DNA of 64,000 nucleotides, from contig OZ020489.1 of assembly GCA_963971405.1 (NCBI GenBank), forward strand, positions 5,890,001-5,954,000, given 5' to 3'. Shown here one piece after another: positions 10,915 through 20,859 of this stretch. The stretch's first letter is position 1, and every line of letters begins with the position of its first letter. The notes under the pieces are model-generated. The model was not told where the DNA came from. It was given only the letters and a program-made list of their open reading frames with translations, and did no database searches. A program made the translations under genes and the position numbers. The stretch comes from Psococerastis gibbosa. Taxonomy: Eukaryota > Arthropoda > Insecta > Psocodea > Psocidae.

Positions 10915-11397
10915 ATGCCTTTCAAATTCCCATTAGAACCTTTTACTGCTGATGGAAATCGACATTTAGCTGGCGCGACAGCGCGTTCAATACAAGACGT
11001 ATTATATTGTAATTATTGGATGGCCCCTTTTGAAGAATTACCATCACGTATAACCTTGATAATGGCGAATTTTTCATATAGAAATCCAATTTGTCTGCAA
11101 TACATGAAGCCTTTTAATCTTTGTTCGGTACAACTTGTGCGAACTGCCTTATATGGTACTTGGGCAACTTGGGCGTTTTCCAGTGAGCTCCTGGAAGCTG
11201 TTCTGCCTCAGCAAATCGGACAGTTAAGAATATGTTATATAATGGAAATGGCTGCATCCCTCCTAAGCCAAAATAATTTAAAAAATATCTTGCTTAGGCG
11301 AATCGGGACAAAACTTAGTTTTTTACTTTATACCTTGACGATTTTACTTTCTACATTCTTGTCGATTACTTGTTGTTTACTTGATTTTATAATTTAA
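10915..11397 (+). CDS. Unassigned 160-codon open frame
   Basis: An ATG frame of 160 codons, long for this base composition. It encodes a mixed N-terminal part (GNRHLAGATARSIQDVLY, TALYGTWATWAF) and a hydrophobic C-terminal ~25 residues (LLYTLTILLSTFLSITCCLL). I recognise no family. The DNA over its last bases ('cttgtcgattacttgttg...aattttacag') resembles 55457-55500, so the 3' part may belong to a dispersed repeat. No clear splice sites, start context or neighbouring gene support it; chance or a retroelement remnant are alternatives. Confidence 0.2.
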   Translation: MPFKFPLEPFTADGNRHLAGATARSIQDVLYCNYWMAPFEELPSRITLIMANFSYRNPICLQYMKPFNLCSVQLVRTALYGTWATWAFSSELLEAVLPQQIGQLRICYIMEMAASLLSQNNLKNILLRRIGTKLSFLLYTLTILLSTFLSITCCLLDFII

Positions 11398-11924
11398 CAG
11401 AAATATTGTGTATATACAGTATTTGTTGGATTTTATGAGATTTTCATGTAACGTTTGTCCCGATTCGCTCATGCGTCCCTTCTCCCCCATTTTTACGATA
11501 CCAGTTAAAAATGTGAAGAAACCTGCCATTTCGAGCCCAATTTCATTCCCTCCCCCCCCCCCCCCACCCAACCATATGCGCGTAAAGATGTTTTCACTAC
11601 AAAAAATAGAATTGGTGCTATAAAAAAGGGCCGGTACAAGTGAACCCGTACATGCTTTCTTATTTACGCACACCTGAGGTTAAGGGTCCCTACAATACCA
11701 GTCGACATGTTATTAATGTTAAAAAAGACACTAATTAAAATTAAAAAAAAAAATTATCCATTAGTATAGGAACCGCAATAGATATAAGAAATGGGGGAAA
11801 AAATTGTAGTACTGTAAAATATAGGTTGCCTCGACTTTCTCTATCCAAAAGCAAAGAATTGACCGATGGGGATTTGAATGGTCTAGAACGGGAAGACCAA
11901 TATAATAAAACACATTAATAACGA
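11398..11924. other. No recognised gene; C-run
   Basis: Contains a poly-C run at ~11553-11568. 'acctgaggttaagg' near 11665 resembles part of the LINE-tail insert at 47267-47518. Confidence 0.35.
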
Positions 11925-12866
11925 CAGGGTGTGCAAACTGTTGGGACATGCACGAATTATCAATAATTTCACCAAAAAATACTTTTTGTATTCAAACCAA
12001 AACTTTCATGGGAGAGCAACCCTGTTTCTGTTACTCTATTTACATCTAAAACATGCTTCCAGCCGGCCGCCTTACCAAGTTGAATCCAGCGGACCAGAGC
12101 AGGTTCAAAGATGCAGATAACTTGGTAGTGTGCACAGCGCCGGTAGGGAAACATGGTAGGACTTGTCCTGGTCACCTCCGAACTAATCGTGTGACATCAC
12201 TGTGTTTCCCAAGTGGTTCGGAATCCACTATAATCAGGAGGTCCACTGTCCTATGGGCCCACACCGTGGCCTGGGACTGTGTCCAACCATACTACTACTA
12301 CACCTAAAACATACCTGAAGTTTGAAAGCATCTATAGAAATTTTCCACAGAAAATGTATTTTTTTAGTCATTTTTCATGAAAATTTAGTCATTCTTATGT
12401 TTTTCCCTCCAGAACCAAACTATCAACGGGCAAGCGACCCATTTTTAATATTGTAAGTTATGTAAATGTTATTTTAATTTAATAAATTTGATTTGATTGC
12501 GTTTTGTTAACATTTATAACGACTACAATATGTGAATTTAATAAAAATGGTTGGAGACATTTTTTAGAAAATATCTTATCATTCTAGTATTTTTGTGTAG
12601 TTATTGAGGGTTGAAAGCTACCATAATAAAATTGAGTTAGCCCGAAATAATAAAAAATGTCCAAGCTATGATTTTTGTGAACCAACACGCCAAATTTCAT
12701 AAAAATCCCCCGAGTAGTTTGGCCACAAATCAACGAACAAACAGCCATTTCTTAGTAACCACTTTTTTTTTTGTTGTTCCTAGGAACTCAAAACGTGTAG
12801 ATCCATTGAAATCTCGGCATCGAAAATTTCGACCATCACTTTCCTTACACTAAGTATAGAAAGGAA
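11925..12866 (+). repeat. Family A element interrupted by a SINE
   Basis: Family A blocks are present on both sides of a SINE: left 'gggagagcaaccctgtttct' and 'ttactctatttacatctaaa'; right 'cacctaaaacatacctgaag', 'gatttttgtgaaccaacacg', 'aaaacgtgtagatcc' and 'ccttacactaagtataga'. The 5' end is missing or decayed. Confidence 0.7.
12057..12299 (+). mobile_element. 5S-headed SINE, short form, with target duplication
   Basis: Starts 'ccggccgccttaccaagttg', passes 'acttggtagtgtgcacagcg' and 'gtggttcggaatccactata', and ends 'gtgtccaaccatactactac'. It interrupts family A and is flanked by near-identical 'acatctaaaacatgc' (12042) and 'acacctaaaacatac' (12300), i.e. a ~14-bp target-site duplication. 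The ACT tail replaces the long form's 3' half. Confidence 0.75.
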
Positions 12867-13125
12867 AGGAAAAAAATATCAGGTTTACGCCATTTGGTCC
12901 CCCGGCCATCAAGAAAAGGAAACAAACTGGGGTAAAGGTGGTAGCCAAGCTCTGATTGATGATGTACAGCCCGCAACGAGACACGAACATCACTCCTTCA
13001 AAGCAAGGGCTTTCCGGATCAAAACAGTCTACCCCCCCCCCCTCCCAATATCCTTTCACTGCAATTTCACATTAACACTCGGCAGCCCATTTCGATTTTT
13101 TTAATACATTTTTTTGCTCACAATC
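12867..13125. other. No recognised feature
   Basis: Contains a C-run at ~13030. No supported gene. Confidence 0.45.
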
Positions 13126-13870
13126 TCAAAGAACCGGTCCGAGCTTACTCGAACATGCTTTCCAATTTACCAATTAGTAGATAGAGAAAAAGAGTAATAT
13201 CATGGAAAATAATTTTCCTATGGCTAAATTATATCTCGGGGGGGGGGGGGGGGGGGGTTGTCCACCTGATGCCACTGGAGGTGAGGTAAATTCTAGATAG
13301 GTCAGACCAACACATTTAACCACACAGTAATAATGGCAGGGTACGCAATGCGTTTGAAGTGAATTTTCTATCATTTTCCCAAAAAACATTTTTTTGCACA
13401 AAACAAAATAGTTTTTTGGGAAAGCAACCTGTCCGGTTTCGTTACACAATTTAGCACCTAAAACATGCCTGATGGTAGAAATCATCGATAGAAAGATTTC
13501 GCAGAAAAATTATTTTTTAGTCATTTTTCATTAAAATTTAGTTATTTTTATTTTTTTACCCCCAGAAGCAAACTATCAAGGGGCAAGCGACCCCTCGCAT
13601 TTTATCAACATTAATAACGACTACAATATACGTGAATTTAAAAGAAATCGTTGGATCAGTTTTTGAGAAATCTTTTATTTAGACGTTTGTTTTGGAGTTT
13701 TTTTAGAATAAAACCCCCAAAATTGAGTTAGCCCAAAATAAAAAAATTGATCCGAGGTATGATTTTTGTTAACCTACATGCCGAATTTCATCAAAATCCA
13801 CCGAGTAGTTTGCCCGGAAATTTCGACCATCACATAGCTTTCCTAATACTACGTATAAATTGGAAAGCAA
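13126..13870 (+). repeat. Family A element, near full-length
   Basis: Begins 'aaagaaccggtccgagctta', has subterminal 'gctttccaattta', a 19-20-base G-run near 13240, 'gcaaactatcaaggggcaag', and ends 'tactacgtataaattggaaa'. The 3' end can fold (gctttcc...tatac / gtata...ggaaagc). Minus-strand frames here are incidental. Confidence 0.75.
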
Positions 13871-13894
13871 TATCTGTAAAAATGTTTTTCCAGA

Positions 13895-14193
13895 CTACTG
13901 GAATGTTTCTTCTAAGTAGCTGAGCTTCTGAGGAATGCCTTATGGTATATAAATCGCGAAAATCCGTTATCTGTACCTCGTCGTGGCGACTGAACAGATA
14001 GGGCTATTTCTCGCCCTGGGGTTGCGAAACTGGCCCCGAAGGCAGAGGAACTCAATGAAGAGTCAACGGCATAAGGATGCAGAAGGCTACGGGAAACTAC
14101 TGCATTACAATTCCTTAGTATAGTCATCATAACTACAATTGCCATGATGATCGCTAATATTCAATAGAAGAGGCTTCAGAAGAGGAAGTTTCA
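13895..14193 (+). repeat. LINE-B-related nonautonomous element
   Basis: Shares 'agcttct..ggaatgccttatgg', 'gcgactgaac' and 'actgcattacaa' with 53270-53615. It ends with the LINE-B tail 'ccatgatgatcgc', 'tagaagagg' and a GAAGAGGAAG run. The shared 3' tail suggests mobilisation by LINE-B. Confidence 0.55.
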
Positions 14194-14658
14194 TTAATTT
14201 GCGGTTTATTGAATTGAATTGAAAACGACTTTATTGACAAACACAAAACAAAAGGCGAAATATTTAGTTTATTATTGTAAATTGCTTAATTAAAAGTATA
14301 TTTTGCAGTGCTACTGCTCAAAAAATCACTCGATAATAAAATTTGGCTTGAGCGTGTTTATCTCATTACAGTATTAAATTTTATTCAATATTTTGGACCT
14401 TGTCCGGGGTAACTGGTGAAGTAAAAAGTAAAAAGGACTTTTTTAATGGACGTACGTAACAGAAAGTCGATTTATTTCGTTTTATTGCAAACTTTTTCTC
14501 GAATTGCGAGAATATATAATGATTGTATTATTGTTCTCGGCCGATACGGTTAACATTGTCCCCCAAACTTTATTTTAATAGAAATCTTTTTTTATTTATT
14601 TATTAATTTAGAACACAATATTTTCGGGGGTAGTCAAAACGGTATAGCTAGAGGAAGC
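14194..14658. other. No recognised feature
   Basis: AT-rich; no repeat or gene seen. Confidence 0.45.
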
Positions 14659-14659
14659 C

Positions 14660-14850
14660 AACGATTACAAGGGCGGATTTTGCCACCAATTTAGGGGGGG
14701 AGGGTCAGCGGTCAGGTTCAGTGGATTAAAACATTTAAAAACAATAGTATTTTTAATTCCTACTGTAAACCCATTGTTATCTAGTGTAAGTTCATTTTAT
14801 TGTGGGGGGGGGGTTTCTGGACCCTCTGACCCCCCCTAAAATCCGCCCTA
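14660..14850. mobile_element. hAT-like MITE with G-runs, copy 1
   Basis: Inverted ends 'aagggcggattttgcc' and 'ctaaaatccgccct' surround G-rich arms. The body 'gtcagcggtcaggttcagtg' matches 50899-51082, where an 8-9 bp duplication is clear. Here the duplication is not clean. Confidence 0.6.
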
Positions 14851-15465
14851 GTCAACGAACCAGCTCCCGTCTAAATAGAAATGTGTCATGGTAGGGCAAG
14901 TTCACATATCACGTACGTATACATATAGTACAGTACAGGTTAATAGCACAAAATAAATAAATAAAACAAACTGTGTAATAAAACACATAATAAAAGATAA
15001 TAAAGATAAGAAGAATAATCACAAAATATATTGACAAGTGAAAAAAAAATGTATTCCAAAGGAAGACTCAACTTTTTCCATTTTTACAGCAAAATCTAAA
15101 ATCATTATTTTCCTCGTCGTTTTCAACATTGTCACAGACTTTCAGGGCCTCCTCTTGTTATAGTTTTATCTTTATCCTTATTTTCTCACAACTCACAAGT
15201 GTCTCTGCGTGAGCTATCTTTTCTGACTTAAAAGTAAATGCATGCTCAAACGACATATGTATATACAAAATAGTTCTGGTTCAATATATTGTACAATAGA
15301 GAAAGATCAGAGGCAGATCTGTAGATTCAAATATTCAGCTCGATTCACGTGACGTCATGTTTCATTAATGATCTTCTCAGGAAACCGCTATCAGTTAATT
15401 AGAAGAAGAATATTTAATTCGCTGCGTGTATTTACTTATAAATAAATATTTACTTTTTTGTTCTT
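14851..15465. other. No recognised feature
   Basis: AT-rich; no supported gene or family. Confidence 0.45.
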
Positions 15466-15651
15466 ATACTAAGCCAACCTAGCGAAGTTATGGCTATAAA
15501 GCCTCTCTTACACTCAACTAGGAAGACCCGATACCGCCTGCTTTATATGCCCTCCGAAGCATGGCCAGAAAATGTAGCTAGTGTGGGACTCGAACCAACA
15601 ACCTTTCGGGTGAAAGTCGGAGTCTGTACCACTACTCTACATGTCCTGACT
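15466..15651 (-). mobile_element. tRNA-Glu-like SINE, copy 3
   Basis: Full-length minus copy: 'actaagccaacctagcgaag' at the 3' end through 'actcgaaccaacaacctttc' (B box complement) to 'ctacatgtcctgac'. Confidence 0.8.
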
Positions 15652-15944
15652 TAAGGAGCATTCATATTTCATTGGAGGGGGGGGGGGGCACGACCAGATC
15701 GCGTCTATCTATCAACTTCTTGTAGTGTGCACAGTTGAATTCTACCGCTTATTAACCGCTAACCGCTCGCTGTTGTCCCAAACGTCTATTAGATTATGCT
15801 GCTATAGATTTGGCAAATTATGCATTACAACTCACATTGGTGGGCACCCTAGTATACACTGTCACATTTTGAGTTGAATTCGGAGCGGTGTGGAATAAGA
15901 AATGAAATTAAAAATAATAATAATAATGGCTATCTCTTCTATTT

Positions 15945-16056
15945 TCAGTCAGGGAACTCCTTCAGTTAATACTTGTGTAGAGTTACGACACGTCTCCGAT
16001 CGCATGGTGTGTAGAGACTCGCACAAGTATAAGCACGCTACCACCTAGCCACCGCA
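15945..16056 (-). mobile_element. SINE-2 (second tRNA-like family), copy 1
   Basis: The minus strand reads 'gcggtggctaggtggtagcg', an A-box-like start, then 'acttgtgcgagtctctacac', 'cgatcggagacgtgtcgtaa' and 'acacaagtattaactgaagg'. Related copies lie at 21571 and 49746. The tRNA source is not clear. Confidence 0.6.
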
Positions 16057-16173
16057 GCCAATATTGCTTGATAAGTATCCGTATGGAAGACTTGGCGGCA
16101 CAGCCATCTATTTAAGCAAGCAGGTGCCGTGCAGTATATACCGACAATTTTTCCAGCGATGATGCGATGCCCT

Positions 16174-16908
16174 TAAGGCTCTCTGGACACGATGCGTTTT
16201 TCCCAAGCGTTCTAGGGTCGTTTTACCAAGGTCAAAACGCAGTTTTAACGCAGAGAAGGGTTTACCGAAGTTAAATCGTTAGTCCGCCATTTTTGTTTAT
16301 TGTTATTTTTGCTTAAAAATACAATGCAAAACTAATTTTTTAACATGCCTAGACCAAAGGGAAGAAGTAAAAATACTATATTTGCTGCAATGCTCCTAAT
16401 TCTACTGATGAAGCTCGAAGAGCAACGACATGATAGGCAATAAGTTAAATCACGATTTTTACTAAATCGGTACGATTACTCCCATGTTAGACTTATTAAG
16501 GAGCTACAGTTAATGCCAAGTAATTTTTCATAATTTTGTTAAAATAATTGGGATGCTTCGTGTGCCTGAGGCACGGAAATAATTCCAACGCATCAAAAAA
16601 TTCAGACTAAATAATTATCTTGTTGTAGTTGCTCCGCCATTTTGTCTCTTTTGATAGTAAACAAATAGTGGAAGCAGACATTTTTAGTAGCAAAAATATC
16701 AAAATAGACAGGGATGTTGTGTTTGTCATGTTGCCCGCCTAACCGACGAGAAAACGCATGCTCCAAGAAATCGGTTCATTTCGAATTCCAAATAGCGCGT
16801 CCAGCGTTTTACCGGTGCGTTTTCCCACTGGGTGCCGTGTATATGCACGTTAAAACGCAACGTTTTTCCTAAACGCTTGAGAAAAACGCATCGTGTCCCG
16901 AGTCCCTA
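16174..16908 (+). mobile_element. Harbinger-like element with one residual exon
   Basis: The ends are 'ctctggacacgatgcgtttt' on the left and, as complement on the right, 'ctcgggacacgatgcgtttt'; 'aagcgtt' extends both arms. TAA lies on both sides, a TWA duplication as in PIF/Harbinger. The interior holds a small ATG frame (16345-16443) but no transposase domain. Confidence 0.55.
16345..16443 (+). CDS. Short N-terminal frame in the Harbinger-like element
   Basis: Thirty-two codons: basic start MPRPKGRSKNTIFAA, then MLLILLMKLEEQRHDRQ. A hydrophobic run followed by an acidic/basic helix at the extreme N-terminus is a feature I associate with PIF/Harbinger transposases. It lies inside a TIR element, so it may be the first exon of a deleted transposase gene; the sequence at its stop (CAATAAGTTA) could once have been a splice donor. 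No DDE domain remains nearby, so the element would depend on another copy. Confidence 0.3.
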   Translation: MPRPKGRSKNTIFAAMLLILLMKLEEQRHDRQ

Positions 16909-16909
16909 A

Positions 16910-17337
16910 GAGCTATCACATGAAATTTCTCGGCAAGGAAAACTGTATGGCACCTCCATGCATAGGAATATCGCGGTGCCGCTCAGTAATCCGTAACTAG
17001 ACTTATCAAGCGATCGTGGGACTGTCCTAATGGACTGACGTTTCAGCTACTATACCTTCCCCATTAAATTCCTTTTCCAACAACATCACCAGTCATTGAC
17101 GTGGGTTTCCCCCATATGCAAAAGGCATGAGCTAGGAATGTATTGTAAACAGACTGTCCAGACCCGCATTGGGGCACAGGATACAACGCATAGACAGTAA
17201 ATCCATACATCGTAAGTAATGTATTCCCCCAAGTTCAAATGCATTTTCACTGCAGCCTAGTTGAGGAATTTGTTGTGCTGACAATTGTCCAAAATGGCGT
17301 AATAATGATTCACTCTGTGCAGCTAGGTCTGGATTAA
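16910..17337. other. No recognised feature
   Basis: No supported repeat or gene. Confidence 0.45.
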
Positions 17338-17339
17338 TA

Positions 17340-17558
17340 CACGTCCGTATAGTTCACGCAAAATGAGAAAAGTATGGACATGGTATGTTTTGATCCTGTG
17401 CGACACTATAAAAATATTCCTTGCACCATTTTGTGTTACCATGTTGCATTGGATATAAGGCCTTACAAAAATTGTGCAAAGAATATTTTTACAGTGTTGC
17501 ACAGGATCGAAACATTCCATGTCCATACTTTTCTCATTTTGCGTGGACTATACCAGTG
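17340..17558. mobile_element. TA-flanked foldback MITE
   Basis: Arms of ~85 bp: 'tatagttcacgcaaaatgag' with 'agtatggacatggtatgttt' on the left, mirrored by 'aaacattccatgtccatact' and 'ctcattttgcgtggactata' on the right. TA flanks both ends (17338-17339, 17559-17560). The two similar ORFs on opposite strands are products of this palindrome. Confidence 0.75.
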
Positions 17559-17867
17559 TACCTATAGCCTACTGCCATCAACTGTGCGTCATTATTAGCC
17601 AATCAGAGCGCTAGTTACATGTCTTTTAGACTACTGATGGGTATGATGATGATGAGTAATAAAAGACTTGTAACGGTGACTTAGAGGACGATTCGCAGTT
17701 CCCGGACAAGTACAAGACAACTCCCAAAGAGAAGATAGTAAGAGAGAGCAGCTAAAAGATGAGATTAGGGTAAGTGTTAATATTGTATTATATCACATTA
17801 ATTCATTTCATTTATTGTGAACAGCCTCCTATATGGTAAAATAAGACCAAAACAAATTTCCTATGGA

Positions 17868-17922
17868 TGGTAGCTGGTTCGAGTCCCACACTTGCAACGG
17901 AGGATATGCAAAGCAGGCGGTC
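17868..17922 (+). repeat. tRNA-Glu-like SINE, short fragment
   Basis: 'ggttcgagtcccacacttgc' followed by 'gcaaagcaggcggtc' matches only the B-box part and first body block of the SINE. Confidence 0.55.
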
Positions 17923-17933
17923 AACGATCCCAT

Positions 17934-18321
17934 AAATATCTCTCGTTTCAACTTTCATCACGCATCCTCAATGTTACACTACAGCCGTTGCAAGCGACAG
18001 ACTTGAACCAGACGTGCATGAATTTAACAATTTAAGTGAGTCATTACTTTTTTATGGAAATAATATCAAAGATGTAGAAGCTGTATCGGCAGCTGCTTGC
18101 CCGCAAAAAGACTATCAAAACCGTCGGCTTTGTGCGCCTCAACATTCTCTTCAATGCAAGACAGTCAGATAGATATTAATAAACCACTAAAAAAAATACG
18201 TCCAATGCGTGATATCATTGGTCGAAGAAAACTGGCTGTGGATCAGCTTCAGGATTGGCAGCGTATCTTCTTTCTTGACCAATGGTCTATTTTGTATGTT
18301 GTGTTTCAATTCCGTAACTAA
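17934..18321 (+). CDS. Coding-like region, possible host exon, two overlapping frames
   Basis: One frame is open from ~17937 to 18175 and reads VASDRLEPDVHEFNNL and GNNIKDVEAVSAAACPQKDY. A second is open from ~18070 to 18321 and reads DINKPLKKIRPMRDIIGRRK and LAVDQLQDWQRIFFLDQW. A pyrimidine-rich stretch ending in CACTACAG (~17992) and a GTGAGT (~18036) could bound a short exon of the first frame. I recognise no domain. The last ~70 bases are the first unit of the tandem array at 18254. A host exon, a decayed transposon gene or chance are all possible. Confidence 0.25.
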
Positions 18322-19008
18322 CCAAAAATTCAAAAATGTTCTTGGCGTGAGCAAGAGTCTATATAAAACTGTCTATATAAAACTGAACGACATCCCATGA
18401 AGGTTTCAACCCTCAAGGTTGGCAGCGTATCATAATACCAAAAATTCAAAAATGTTCTTGGCGTGAGCAAAAGTCTATATAAAACTGTAAGACATCCCAT
18501 CAAGGTTTCAACCCTCAAGATTGGCAGCGTATCTTTTTTCTTGACCAGTGGTCTATTTGGATGTTCCAATTCCGTAACTAACAGGTAACACCAATAATCC
18601 AAAAATGTCCTTGGTGTGAGCAAATGTCCCATATCTCCTATATAAAACTGTACGGCATCCCATCAAGGTTTCAACCCTCAAGATTGGCAGCATATCTTTT
18701 TTCTTGACCAGTGGTCTATTTGGATGTTCCCATTCCGTAACAGGTAACACCAAAAATCCAAAAATGTCCTTGGTGTGAGCAAATGTCCCATATCTCCAAT
18801 ATAAAACTGTACGACATCCCATCAAGGTTTCAAGCCAAAGGGTTGGCAGCGTGTCTTTTTTTTTACCAGTGCTCTACTTGGCATGTTGTGTTTCAATTCC
18901 GTAACTAACAAGTAACACCAAAAATATCCTTGGCGGGAACAAATGTCCCATATCTCCTATAAAAAAAAAACTGTACGACATTCCATCATAAGTTCATACC
19001 TCAGGAAT
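18254..19008 (+). repeat. Tandem array, five units of ~163 bp
   Basis: Units start with '(a/g)ttggcagcgtatc' at 18254, 18418, 18520, 18683 and 18842. Four are ~159-167 bp and the second is ~102 bp through a deletion. Each carries 'ttgaccagtggtctatttgg', 'aaaaatgt(t/c)cttgg(c/t)gtgag', 'tatataaaactg' and 'catcaaggtttcaaccctca'. The minus-strand ORFs here are by-products. Confidence 0.85.
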
Positions 19009-19218
19009 AACAGTCTAACTTCATTCCTAGCCAGTACTCCATTCGACATGTTGCGTTACAGTAACTTCTCCGGTATCCAAGTTTCTCCTCTAACGGATAA
19101 GCTGCGGTTGCAGTAATCAACAGGATTCAGGATTCGCCGTAGTCCCGAACCTAGTCCTTCGGCACTTCCTAGCCCAGCTCCCTACCAACTGTACCAGGCT
19201 TAAAAAAAGAAGACTCAC

Positions 19219-19453
19219 CATCTCGAAATCGTCGTCGGTATTACTCGACGAAATGGCGACCACTTTCCCAGTCAAATGATGCGGCGATATAACGTCAATC
19301 GGTTCCGTGTCTTGGAACCGGACGGCAGGCGACAGCGTAACCGGCAACGTGACAGTCTGTGCAGTTGCAAACGGGTACGAGTACGAGTACACGGGATTCG
19401 AGCGGCTCACGAGTACGGGACAGGCAGGAGGAGCGGCGGCAGGGGGTGGGGGG
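19219..19453 (-). CDS. Likely host-gene exon, unknown product (gene A)
   Basis: On the minus strand a Py-rich tract (CCCCCCCTCCTACTACAC...) leads to GTGTGAG, then an open frame ends in GATTTCGAGATG followed by a consensus GTGAGT donor (19213-19218). The 235-nt exon is one base plus 78 codons: a Pro/Ala-rich start (PPPPAAAPPACP), SRSNPVYSYSYPFATAQTV, and a more complex end with IDVISPHHLTGKVVAI and SSSNTDDDFEM. The GC content and third-position C/G bias stand out from AT-rich flanks. The frame stays open upstream to ~19545, so the acceptor is uncertain. A GC-rich stretch at 20100-20330, upstream on this strand, may be the promoter. I do not recognise the protein; a regulatory or low-complexity nuclear protein is only a guess. 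Confidence 0.5.
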
Positions 19454-19559
19454 CTCACACAGTTGTGCGGAAGTGGATAAGTGTAGTAGGAGGGGGGGAA
19501 GTACGAGTACGAATTAAAATACGTTTTGAATACCTCAAACTAACATACTAACCTTTTAT

Positions 19560-20099
19560 ACTTAAATATATTGCACATTTGAAAACGTTAACTTACTGCA
19601 CCGGGTCTAATACAATTGCAAAAAAACACAATGTTTTTTCAAATATTTTCAAATATCAACTCACACAAAAAAAGCAGTTTAGAGTCTTCGCAATTGACTT
19701 TAATTTCACAACCCTTCCTTATTCTTCTTATAATTCCTAAAAAAGACTGCCCAAGAGGAGCGTAATTTTTTTTTAAATAGTTAATTAGAAAAATACGTTA
19801 AGGCGAAAGATTGCGTATACTAAGAATTATACACAATTTTGAAGATTGCAAGTTCACAGAAGAGGCCAAGATACGATTGTCATATAGATAAGATAATAGA
19901 TTGTCAATAGATATACAGTTTGATTATATAATAATTATTATTATTTAAAATTAAGCCATAAGAGTAAGTGAGTTAGGTAGCGGGCCGCGGCGCGGGTGCT
20001 GCAACTTATGCATTATTGCTGATTTTTGGTTTTGGATTTTGGAGTGGGGGGCCTATAAGATAAAGATAAGCAGAGTGGTGATGGAGCGAGGTTGAAAAA
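19560..20099. other. No recognised feature (possible intron)
   Basis: AT-rich. If gene A is real, this would be intron or 5' region. Confidence 0.4.
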
Positions 20100-20330
20100 T
20101 GAATTGAATAGATTTCAAAGACCAAGTCTGCACGGAGCGGGAACGCGCTAGCAACTAGTTAGAGTCATACAACGGCCCAGCCGACCGAGTGGCGGCGCAT
20201 GCGCGGACCGACGTACACCGGCGCAACTAGTACTGGTCCCCCAACCCCCCGCGCCCCTATTTTCCTCTTTCCGACCCCCTTCACACCCCCACCCCCTCCC
20301 GCGCTTACCCCCCCCCCCCCAAACTTTGCC
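20100..20330 (-). promoter_or_regulatory. GC/CpG-rich stretch, possible promoter of gene A
   Basis: CpG-dense sequence (for example 'ggcggcgcatgcgcggaccg') in an otherwise AT-rich window, followed by long C-runs. Position is upstream of the gene A exon on the minus strand. No TATA box or start site is identified. Confidence 0.3.
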
Positions 20331-20859
20331 TGATATCGGTCACCATGCTAATCATGACCATGTTCATATGTATTGTTCCCGATCCGCGTTTCCAGCATTT
20401 GTATTTAAACGCGGGTTGGGCTAAATTTGCTCTTTTTATTATGACGTCTGGAGTTCTTTTTAATACTATTGTTGACTATTTTGAGATTGTATAATAAGGT
20501 TAGGGAAACTATTTAAGGACTGAGGTTAGTCTGGACTTCCGTTCTAGAGTTTAGACAAGAGGTCGGCAACCATATATATATATGTATGACATAATAAAGC
20601 CAAAACACAAATTACAGCAAAATTTTCTGTTTTAAAAGAGAAAGCAGGCCGTCGACTTTGACCAACCCTAGACCACCCCAAAATATAAGTAAGTAAGGGC
20701 TTTTTGTAGTTTCTATTACTAAGCCAACCTAGCGGAGTTAGGGCTATAGCTATAACGTCTTAACTGAAAATATGTAGACTTATACAGGGTGATAATTCGT
20801 TACGGAGGGGGGGGGGGGGTGGTTGATTTGCCCAATCTTGGATCTGCCCTCACTGCATT
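20331..20859. other. No gene; short SINE piece at 20715-20757
   Basis: 'actaagccaacctagcggag' and 'ttagggctata' at ~20718 is the 3' end of a minus-strand tRNA-Glu-like SINE. A G-run lies at ~20807. Nothing else is recognised. Confidence 0.45.

Noticed and set aside
13237..13258. Regulatory G-quadruplexes at poly-G runs
   Set aside because: The runs recur at the same place in family A and hAT MITEs and vary in length, so they are better explained as repeat features.
17323..17598. Two similar ORFs (MDMxCFDPVxHxKNI) on opposite strands
   Set aside because: They are the two arms of one palindromic MITE at 17340-17558.
18330..18825. Minus-strand repetitive ORFs
   Set aside because: By-products of the 163-bp tandem array.
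18254..19008. CRISPR-like array
   Set aside because: Units are ~163 bp tandem copies without unique spacers, and the DNA is eukaryotic.
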